A DNA stretch of 47,469 nt, taken from DASZHJ01 sp035581425. GTDB taxonomy: Bacteria > Pseudomonadota > Alphaproteobacteria > ATCC43930 > CGMCC-115725. Below are positions 15,140 to 21,569 of the stretch, in pieces (the first letter of the stretch is position 1; the number at the start of each line of letters is the position of its first letter). The position numbers and the translations under genes are program-made. The notes beneath the pieces are model-generated. The model had not been told where the DNA came from. It searched no databases and saw nothing but the letters and a program-made list of their open reading frames with translations. The DNA lies in contig DATJVP010000044.1 of the NCBI GenBank assembly GCA_035581425.1, forward strand, positions 1 through 47,469. Reading direction: 5' to 3'.

Positions 15140-16666
15140 ATGCCCGGCGAAGTCCGCCGCTTCAACGAAGGCAAAAGCGAGAACCGCCCGCCCGAAGGCT
15201 TGGCGCGGCGTCTCGCTGCGATCATCGCCGCCGATATCGTGGGCTACAGCCGTCTCATGGGCATGGACGAGGAGGGGACGCACGCGCGCGTCACGCGCTA
15301 TCGGCGCGAGCTCATCGACCCCACGATCGCGGAACACCACGGTCGCGTGGTGAAGAACACCGGCGACGGATTCATTGCGGTCTTCGACAGCCCCGTCGAG
15401 GCGGTGCGCTGTTCCATCGTGATCCAGCAGAGCGTCACCGGACGCAGTGCCTCGCTGCCGGCGCAGCAGCAGATCCTCTATCGCATCGGCGTCAATCTCG
15501 GCGACGTCATCGTCGAGCCCGACGACGTCTACGGCGACGGCGTCAATGTCGCTGCGCGTCTGGAGCGCATGGCCGAGCCCGGCTCCGTCTACATCTCCGG
15601 CGGCGTCTACGAGCAGATCAAGAACAAGCTCGTGTGCGGCTACAAGGCGCTCGGCGACAAGCGCGTCAAGAACATCACCGACCCCGTCACCGTCTATCGC
15701 GTGCTAGCCGATCCGAGCGCGGTCAAAGCCGCGCGGCAGGTGCGCGGGCTCGTCGCGGCGCTGGCGATCGTCCTGGTGCTCGCGGTTGGGACGGGCATCG
15801 GCGCATTTTGGCTCTTCAATCGGTCGGAGATGGAAAGGCAGGGCGGCGAGACCGCTCGGGCGCCCGTTGCACCGCCGCCATCGGCATCGGCGCCTCCGAG
15901 TGCGGCACCGGCGGCACCCGGGACGGCCGCTGCTCCGACACCGGTTGTCGCGCCCGCGCCGGCGGGCGCGCCCTCGCTGCTCAGCGAGCCCGAAATGGTG
16001 ATGCTGCCCGGTGGCAGCTTCGCCATGGGCAGCAACGAGGATGCAACCGAGAAGCCGATCCATCGCGTCTCGATCAGGCCATTCGCGATCGGCAAATATC
16101 CCGTCACGGTGCGGGAGTGGAAGGTCTGCGTCGCGGCAAATGCCTGCGCGGCAGCCGTCCTCGGCGCGGGCGCCGAGGACGACCGCCCCATCACGAATGT
16201 GAGCTGGGCGGACGCCGATCAATACGCGAAATGGCTCGCGCTCACGACACGCAAACCCTATCGGCTCCCGAGCGAGGCGGAATGGGAATATGCGGCGCGC
16301 GGCAACACCGAGAGCAAGTTCTGGTGGGGCGCCACGCTCTCCCTGGGCAAAGCCAATTGCAAGGGGTGCGGCGATCCCTATGACCCCGCGCAGCCGCTCA
16401 AGGTCGGACAGTTCGCGCCCAATCCCTTCGGCCTCTACGACATGGGCGGGAACGTCGCGCAATGGGTCGAGGATTGCTATCACCGCGATTTCGCGGGTGC
16501 GCCGTCGGACGGCTCAGCCTGGCTCGCGGGCGATTGCTTCACCCATGTCCTCAAGGGCGGATCGTGGCGCAACGATCCCAGCTACGTCCGTCCTGCGAGC
16601 CGCGATCAATACGATACGGCGGTGCGCTATCCGACCCACGGCTTCCGGGTAGCACGCTCCGAATAA
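15140..16666 (+). CDS. class III nucleotide cyclase joined through a membrane helix to an FGE/SUMF1-fold domain
   Basis: The 508-aa protein has four parts. Residues 22-192 are a class III adenylate/guanylate cyclase domain: metal-binding Asp32 (AADIVGYSRLM) and Asp76 (NTGDGFIAVF), and transition-state Asn136 and Arg140 (YGDGVNVAARLE). Residues about 203-226 are one transmembrane helix. An Ala/Pro-rich linker covers 235-280. Residues about 283-508 are a formylglycine-generating-enzyme/SUMF1/EgtB-type fold (MVMLPGGSFAMGSNEDATEK, RPITNVSWADADQYAKWLA, YRLPSEAEWEYAARG, LYDMGGNVAQWVED, LKGGSWRN, GFRVARSE). With the cyclase inside, the FGE fold would be periplasmic. The active-site cysteine pair of true FGEs between GGSW and GFR is absent, so this domain is more likely a ligand binder than a sulfatase activator. 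The other cysteines could form disulfides. No strong ribosome-binding site is visible. Confidence 0.85.
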   Translation: MPGEVRRFNEGKSENRPPEGLARRLAAIIAADIVGYSRLMGMDEEGTHARVTRYRRELIDPTIAEHHGRVVKNTGDGFIAVFDSPVEAVRCSIVIQQSVTGRSASLPAQQQILYRIGVNLGDVIVEPDDVYGDGVNVAARLERMAEPGSVYISGGVYEQIKNKLVCGYKALGDKRVKNITDPVTVYRVLADPSAVKAARQVRGLVAALAIVLVLAVGTGIGAFWLFNRSEMERQGGETARAPVAPPPSASAPPSAAPAAPGTAAAPTPVVAPAPAGAPSLLSEPEMVMLPGGSFAMGSNEDATEKPIHRVSIRPFAIGKYPVTVREWKVCVAANACAAAVLGAGAEDDRPITNVSWADADQYAKWLALTTRKPYRLPSEAEWEYAARGNTESKFWWGATLSLGKANCKGCGDPYDPAQPLKVGQFAPNPFGLYDMGGNVAQWVEDCYHRDFAGAPSDGSAWLAGDCFTHVLKGGSWRNDPSYVRPASRDQYDTAVRYPTHGFRVARSE

Positions 16667-16682
16667 CCGGGGGAGGGGTGCA

Positions 16683-17111
16683 ATGCTCACGCGGAGACTC
16701 TTGCTCGCGAGCGCCGCTGCGTCGGCGCTACCGCTGCGTTTCGCCTTGGCGACCTCGGCCCCGAGCGACGCCTATCTCTACATCATATCGCCCAACAACG
16801 GCGCGAAGGTCAAAAGCCCGTTCTGGTGCCGCTTCGGCCTAAGGAATATGGGTGTGACCCACGCGGGCGACGCCTACCCCAACGCCGGCCACCATCATCT
16901 CTTGATCGACGTGAAAGAGCCGCTCGATCCGAACGAGCCGATCCCGCAGGACAAGAACCACTTGCATTTCGGGGCTGGCCAAACCGAGGCACGGGTCGAC
17001 TTGCCGCCCGGGAAGCATACGCTTCAACTCGTCTTGGGGGACGCCAACCACGTCCCATTCACCCCCATGGTGATGTCGAAGAAGATCACCATCACCGTCC
17101 TGCCGCATTAG
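16683..17111 (+). CDS. DUF4399 secreted protein
   Basis: The 142-aa protein has a signal peptide (MLTRRLLLASAAASALPLRF...ALA) followed by a DUF4399-type domain: YLYIISPNNGAKVKSPFWCR, GLRNMGVTHAGD, AGHHHLLIDV, DKNHLHFGAGQTEARVDLPPG and KHTLQLVLGDANHVPF. The many histidines (HHH, HLHF, KHT, NHVPF) suggest metal binding, but none has been assigned here. GGGGGAGGGGTGCA precedes the ATG, 16 bases after the cyclase/FGE gene, so the two are likely in one transcript. Periplasmic; the family's function is unknown. Confidence 0.85.
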   Translation: MLTRRLLLASAAASALPLRFALATSAPSDAYLYIISPNNGAKVKSPFWCRFGLRNMGVTHAGDAYPNAGHHHLLIDVKEPLDPNEPIPQDKNHLHFGAGQTEARVDLPPGKHTLQLVLGDANHVPFTPMVMSKKITITVLPH

Positions 17112-17184
17112 CTTCCTCGATACGCAGGGAGTCTTCAGCGCTATTCTCCGGGCCGAGCGCAGTCGCTTGCGAGGGAGGGAGCGC

Positions 17185-17664
17185 GTGGAAATCGAGAAGC
17201 GTATCGCGGAGCTCGGATTGGACGTGCCGGACTTCGCGCGCGAGGGATATTACGGCGCGTCCTACGGCTCGATGAAGCCCTTTCACATCACGGGCAACCT
17301 GCTCTTCCTCTCGGGTCACGTACCCCAGCGCGGAGCCCACCTCGTCCATCCCGGCCGGTTGGGCGCCAACCTCACCCTCGAGGAGGGCCGCGCCGCGGCG
17401 CGGCTCACCGGCATCAACGTGATCGCCGGGATCAAGCAGGCGGTGGGCGATCTCGACCGCGTCAAGTCGATCGTGCGGACTCTCAACTTCGTGGTCTGCA
17501 CGCCGGAATTCACGGAAGTCCACAAAGTCTCGAGCGGACTCTCCGACCTTCTGGTCGAGGTCTTCGGCGCGGAGCGCGGCACCGGCGGCCGTGCCACCAT
17601 CGGCGTCATGGCGCTTGCGTCCGGGAGCTGTTTCGAGACCTGGGCGACGGTCGAGATTCGCTAG
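17185..17664 (+). CDS. RidA-like (YjgF/UK114 family) protein
   Basis: The 159-aa protein resembles the longer RidA-like subfamily: MKPFHITGNLLFLSGHVP, ANLTLEEGRAAARLTGINVI, AVGDLDRVKSIVRTLNFVVC, EFTEVHKVSSGLSDLLVEVF, then GTGGRATIGVMALASGSCFE as the C-terminal strand. Archetypal RidA hydrolyses reactive enamine/imine intermediates, but it uses an Arg in the RATVGV region (here GGRATIGVMAL keeps that Arg). Subfamily members may differ. The GTG at 17185 is preferred over TTG at 17167 because GAGGGAGGGAG sits just upstream. Cytosolic, no signal. It lies 73 bases after the DUF4399 gene. Confidence 0.85.
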   Translation: MEIEKRIAELGLDVPDFAREGYYGASYGSMKPFHITGNLLFLSGHVPQRGAHLVHPGRLGANLTLEEGRAAARLTGINVIAGIKQAVGDLDRVKSIVRTLNFVVCTPEFTEVHKVSSGLSDLLVEVFGAERGTGGRATIGVMALASGSCFETWATVEIR

Positions 17665-17746
17665 CGCCCGGCGGATTGCGAATTCATTGCTAAGCAAAAA
17701 TCGCACGTATAGGCTCGATCTCTTTTCGTGAGAGCCCCGACGCGCC

Positions 17747-18460
17747 ATGCCGCAAAAGGATGACGTTCCGAGGATTCGAGACCACGACGTCCCGGCGGTC
17801 GGCGGCCCTGAAATACCGCCGATAAGGGACCACGACGTCTCCCTTCAGCCGAGCGGAGGCCAGACCACCCAGCGCTCTCGGGGCGAGCGGCAACCCACGC
17901 GATCGAGGGCGCCGCTCATCGCGCTTGTGATGGTTGCCATTCTCGGCGCGATTGCGATAGGCGTTGCCGTTCTCGCTGGAAAGTCGGGCGAGCGGCAGAC
18001 GGCCGCGCCCAATCCCGCGGTCGTGGCCGCTCACGCCAAGCAATGGACGCTCTACGATCTCGCGCGACCGCAATTCCTCGAATACCACGTCTGGATCTGG
18101 GTGAGCCGAGACGGCGACCTCACCTGGACCGATCGCGTCGATGCCGTGATCAAAGAGGTCGCCGGGGTCAGCCGCGAAATCCCGGATCTCGACGTGATGA
18201 TCCGCCTGCCGCGGCAATTCGAGCTCGGCCACGTGATCTCGCCGGGAGACACGATCCAATGCAGCGAGCCCACCTATCTCGCGTGGCGTCACGGCGTTCC
18301 CGGAATCATTTCCGCGCTTGTGAAGGGCGGCGTCAGCGAGCGGGCCATCCGCAGCCCTGTCTTCGCGGATTGCGGAAAGGGCACGCCCTCGCCTGCCGCT
18401 GCGTCGGACGACCGGCTCTATCGGATCGAGATTTGGCTGAAGAGCCCCGCGCTCAATTGA
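17747..18460 (+). CDS. unknown single-pass membrane protein
   Basis: The 237-aa protein is not recognised. Residues 1-52 are hydrophilic, with a repeated IRDHDV motif 16 residues apart (encoded by two copies of GACCACGACGTC at 17780 and 17828). Residues about 54-77 form one hydrophobic helix (APLIALVMVAILGAIAIGVA). The rest, about 160 residues, should be periplasmic: FLEYHVWIWVSRDGDLTWTD, EIPDLDVMIRLPRQFELGH, then a segment with two Cys (IQCSEPTYLAW and VFADCGKG) that could form a disulfide. The topology recalls ExbD/TolR-type proteins, but no family motif is clear. It runs head-on into the secreted papain-like protein gene, 16 bases away. Confidence 0.7.
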   Translation: MPQKDDVPRIRDHDVPAVGGPEIPPIRDHDVSLQPSGGQTTQRSRGERQPTRSRAPLIALVMVAILGAIAIGVAVLAGKSGERQTAAPNPAVVAAHAKQWTLYDLARPQFLEYHVWIWVSRDGDLTWTDRVDAVIKEVAGVSREIPDLDVMIRLPRQFELGHVISPGDTIQCSEPTYLAWRHGVPGIISALVKGGVSERAIRSPVFADCGKGTPSPAAASDDRLYRIEIWLKSPALN

Positions 18461-18476
18461 TCCGCGCGCGAGCCCG

Positions 18477-20042
18477 TTACTGCAGCATGTCCGGGCCGCC
18501 GGTTCGGTAGTACCACATATCCATGGCCTCGCCGTGCTCGTAGGGGTCGAAGATCCTTTGAGTATAGTTGAGGCCGCCCTCTGCGCCCTCGGCGTCGAAG
18601 ACGTTGAAGCCGCCCTGGTGCCCGGCGTTGAAGGCGTGCGAGCTGGTCGGGTTGAATTTGGATTGGGTGATCACCAGCGCTCGCGAGCCGTCGCCCGCCT
18701 CGGCCAGCTTTCTTTTCAACTCGTCGGGAGTGATGCGAACGAAACCGCCGTCGGCATGCGCCAGATTCTCCGCCTCCGACAGAGTGCGGAACCGACGGTT
18801 CCCATAAAGGGATTTGAGCAGATCCTTCATTTCCTGCACCGTCGGCGGCCGATCCCCCGGCCAGTTCTTGAAGTTGTCGGCGGTCCAGTTGGCGAAGCCG
18901 GTATCCTCCTTCATGTCCGCGGCGATCGATCGTGGCAAGCAGCCAAATCGCAACCCGCTGGGATTGACCGTCGCGCAGGTTCCTTGCGTGCCCACCGGTT
19001 TGGTGGGCTGATCCGCCTTTATTTTCTTCAGCGCCTTTGCCCGGTCGAGGGCCTTCTTGACGCGAGGGACCGCCTTGCAGGCCGTCCGCACCACGGCACC
19101 GCCGGCTGCAGAGACGGCGCCGCCGAGGACGCGCTGCGCCGCGAGCGTACCGAGCGTTCCCGCACCGTCCTGCTTTGCGTGCTCGAGCGTATCGAGCATC
19201 CCCTGCCAGACCTGCTTCTTGAACGTCTCGTTGTCCTGCGCGAGCATGCCCATGAGCAACTGGACGTTCTTGATCTGCTGCTGGGCGAAGGCCTGCGGAT
19301 TCATCACCTGCGCCGCGGCGGATCCGATGGTCTGCCCGAAGGCCGTCAGCATGCGGTCCGCCTGCTGGCCCATCCCGACCATCGTGTCGAGCGCCTCGTT
19401 GCCGGTCGATTTCAGTTGCTGCTGACAGTCGCCCGGAGGCTGCGCCTGATTATTCTGGGGATTGCTGCCGTGCGAATTCTGCGGTGGCCGCTGCGGCGGT
19501 TGCTGCCCCTGCTGCGGCGGGGTGTTGCTGGCGACGGGTCCGCGCGGCGGCGTCTGGGAGGGCGACGGCTGACGCTGCGTATGCGCCCGGTAGATCGGCT
19601 GGTAGCAGCCCCAGGCTTGCTGGATCAAGCTCGCCGCCTGCTTCAAGAGGTCGTTCGCCTGTTTGGTGATGGATTCCGACTGGGGGTCCGGCGTGCGCCG
19701 CGCAGTCTTGAAGAGCTGCGATGCCTGCTCGATCAGGGACTGCGCGGAGTGCAGCGGCCCCCAGCAGGAGCCGAGATCGCCCCCACTGGTCTCCCCGCCC
19801 TTTTGGCAGTCCGGCGGGTCCTTCCAATTCGGGGCGTCACTGATTTGCCAGGCCTGCAGCGCATTCTTCGCCTGCCGATAGGACTCGTCGAAGCAGGCAT
19901 AGTCCTGCGCGCTGCCGGTGAGCGGCTTTCCCCCATCGTTGGTGTTGGTACTGAAGACGTCTCCGCCGCTCGACTGCGCCCGCGCGAGCGTCGAGCAGAG
20001 GATGAAGCCGACGATCAACGCCGCCGCGCGCAGGGGTTGCAT
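18477..20042 (-). CDS. secreted protein with C-terminal papain-like (toxin/deamidase-type) domain
   Basis: The 521-aa product begins with a signal peptide (MQPLRAAALIVGFILCSTLA, RAQ|SSG). Residues 25-160 are helical with several Cys. Residues about 150-200 are Pro/Gln/Asn-rich (TPPQQGQQPPQRPPQNSHGS). About 200-330 are Met/Gln-rich helices and a small hydrophobic stretch (VLGGAVSAAGGAVVRTACKA). The last 160 residues resemble the papain-fold 'PL toxin' group: candidate triad Cys368 (RFGCLPRSIAADM), His469 (TSSHAFNAGHQGGFNVFDAE) and Asp483, with TPDELKRKLAEAGDGSRALV between. Such domains occur as protein-glutamine deamidases or peptidases in secreted effectors. A GTG at 20078 would add 12 residues, but 20042 begins the signal peptide. 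No immunity gene lies downstream on the same strand. The domain call is inferred from motifs only. Confidence 0.65.
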   Translation of the reverse strand: MQPLRAAALIVGFILCSTLARAQSSGGDVFSTNTNDGGKPLTGSAQDYACFDESYRQAKNALQAWQISDAPNWKDPPDCQKGGETSGGDLGSCWGPLHSAQSLIEQASQLFKTARRTPDPQSESITKQANDLLKQAASLIQQAWGCYQPIYRAHTQRQPSPSQTPPRGPVASNTPPQQGQQPPQRPPQNSHGSNPQNNQAQPPGDCQQQLKSTGNEALDTMVGMGQQADRMLTAFGQTIGSAAAQVMNPQAFAQQQIKNVQLLMGMLAQDNETFKKQVWQGMLDTLEHAKQDGAGTLGTLAAQRVLGGAVSAAGGAVVRTACKAVPRVKKALDRAKALKKIKADQPTKPVGTQGTCATVNPSGLRFGCLPRSIAADMKEDTGFANWTADNFKNWPGDRPPTVQEMKDLLKSLYGNRRFRTLSEAENLAHADGGFVRITPDELKRKLAEAGDGSRALVITQSKFNPTSSHAFNAGHQGGFNVFDAEGAEGGLNYTQRIFDPYEHGEAMDMWYYRTGGPDMLQ

Positions 20043-20131
20043 GTCCCGACTATTGCACGCTTTTACGAGCGCCGCCACGATGCGAGGAGGGCCGTGCGCG
20101 GAGGGCCGTTGGTGCTAGGGGAGGGACTCGG

Positions 20132-20878
20132 ATGAGCGGCGAGAAGACACCGCTCTCGTTGAGCGAGCTTTGGGAGAGGGAGGCGCGGCGCTGGGCGAAG
20201 TGGGCGCGCGAGCCCGGGCACGATTCCTATTGGCGCTTTCATCGCGACCAGTTCTTCGCACTCGTGCCGGAGCCGGGCAGGCTCACCCTCGATGTCGGCT
20301 GCGGCGAGGGCCGGGTCAGTCGCGACCTCAAGCGGCTCGGTCATAGCGTCATCGGTCTCGATGCCAGCGCCACCTTGATCGATCTCGCGCGCGAGGCCGA
20401 TCCCGGCGGCACATACTTTCACGCGCGCGCCTCCGCAATACCGCTCGAGGACGCGTGCGCCGATCTCGTCATCGCCTTCATGTCGCTGCAGGACGTCGAC
20501 GATCTCGAGCCCTCCGTTCTGGAGATTGCGCGAGTGCTGCAAAACGGGGGACGCGCCTGTGTCGCCATCGTTCATCCCCTGAACTCCGCGGGCAAATTCG
20601 CGACCGCCGAGGCGGAGAGCGAATTCGTCATCAAGGGCTCCTACATCGACGCATTCCGCTACAGCGACCGGGTCGAGAACAACGGGCTCGAGATGACCTT
20701 CCACAGCAAGCACCGGCCGCTCGAGCACTTCAGCCGGGCCTTCGAGGGGGCCGGGATGGTCTTGGAAGCAATTCGCGAGCACCCCGTTCCCGACCGCGCC
20801 GCGAAGAAGCCGTCCTCGCGCCGCTGGCAGCGCGTACCGCTCTTCATGGACATGCGCGCGCGCAAGCTCGCACGCTGA
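20132..20878 (+). CDS. class I SAM-dependent methyltransferase
   Basis: The 248-aa protein has the Methyltransf_11/25 pattern. Motif I is LTLDVGCGEGRVSRDLKRLG, followed by SVIGLDASATLIDLAREAD with the acidic residue for SAM ribose at the end of strand 2. ASAIPLEDACADLVIAFMSL follows, then VLEIARVLQNGGRACVAIVH. The C-terminal third (NNGLEMTFHSKHRPLEHFSR, FEGAGMVLEAIREHPVP) is the substrate cap, similar to small-molecule methyltransferases of the UbiE/BioC type. AGGGGAGGGACTCGG precedes the ATG. It is divergent from the secreted papain-like protein gene. Substrate unknown. Confidence 0.9.
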   Translation: MSGEKTPLSLSELWEREARRWAKWAREPGHDSYWRFHRDQFFALVPEPGRLTLDVGCGEGRVSRDLKRLGHSVIGLDASATLIDLAREADPGGTYFHARASAIPLEDACADLVIAFMSLQDVDDLEPSVLEIARVLQNGGRACVAIVHPLNSAGKFATAEAESEFVIKGSYIDAFRYSDRVENNGLEMTFHSKHRPLEHFSRAFEGAGMVLEAIREHPVPDRAAKKPSSRRWQRVPLFMDMRARKLAR

Positions 20879-20950
20879 ATTCGAGCATGTCGCGGCGTTT
20901 GCGCGTCAAGTAGGATGGTCGTGGCAGCACCGCACCCCCATGAGGTTCCG

Positions 20951-21502
20951 ATGGCATCCCCGCGCTTGCTGAAGCTCTTGCTGCTTGCGGCCCTGGCGCT
21001 CTGCATCGGCTCCGGCGCCGCCACCGCGCAAGGCGCCAAACCGCCGGCGGCCGATCCGCTCGCCCGCTTCCGAGCCTCCTTGTTGCCGCCGCCGGCCCCG
21101 TCCGAGATCAGCCTGCGACAGAGCGTCTATGTTCCCGCCTATTCGAGCCTCGTCGGCGCCGGCGGTCCGGCGCGGCTCGATTTCGCGGTGACGCTCGCTG
21201 TGCGCAACACCTCCGCGACCCTGCCTTTGGTGGTGGAGCGCATCGATTACTACGACACCAACGGCAATCTGGTTGAGCGCTATATCCCGACCGCGGTAGC
21301 GGTTCGGCCATTGGGGACCATCGAGATCCTGATCGCGACCGACGACCTCCGCGGCGGCACGGGAGCGAATTTCCTCGTGGACTGGGGCGCAACCCAGGCC
21401 ATTTCCGAGCCGGTGGTCGAGGCCGTGATGGTGGGCTCGAGCGGCACCCGAGGCTTCGCCTTCGTCTCGCCCGGCCATCCGATCCGCGTGCTCGGGAAGT
21501 AG
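20951..21502 (+). CDS. DUF3124 secreted protein
   Basis: The 183-aa protein starts with a signal peptide (MASPRLLKLLLLAALALCIG...TAQG). The mature part matches DUF3124: SLRQSVYVPAYSSLVGAGGP, LDFAVTLAVRNTSATLPLVV, ERIDYYDTNGNLVERYI and a GTGANFLVDW segment. It is predicted periplasmic or membrane-associated with a beta-rich fold; family function unknown. The start at 20951 is preferred over an in-frame one at 20915 because GAGG precedes it and it begins the signal peptide. It runs 72 bases after the methyltransferase gene and converges on the large repeat protein gene. Confidence 0.85.
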   Translation: MASPRLLKLLLLAALALCIGSGAATAQGAKPPAADPLARFRASLLPPPAPSEISLRQSVYVPAYSSLVGAGGPARLDFAVTLAVRNTSATLPLVVERIDYYDTNGNLVERYIPTAVAVRPLGTIEILIATDDLRGGTGANFLVDWGATQAISEPVVEAVMVGSSGTRGFAFVSPGHPIRVLGK

Positions 21503-21515
21503 CGTCCGCGCAAAT

Positions 21516-21569
21516 CGCCGAAGGAAACGGCGCGCCTTATCGTGCAACCCCTGAAGAGTCGGTAGGGGT
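21516..21569. terminator. possible paired terminator hairpins between convergent genes
   Basis: The 66-bp gap between two convergent genes holds two stems: CGCCG-AAGGAAA-CGGCG (21516-21532) and ACCCCT-N11-AGGGGT (21547-21569, touching the minus-strand stop codon). Neither is followed by a strong T-run. The position between stop codons suggests termination or mRNA-end protection. Found by eye. Confidence 0.35.

Noticed and set aside
15140..16666. Annotation as formylglycine-generating enzyme
   Set aside because: The fold matches, but the active-site cysteine pair is absent from the GGSW-to-GFR segment and no sulfatase gene is nearby.
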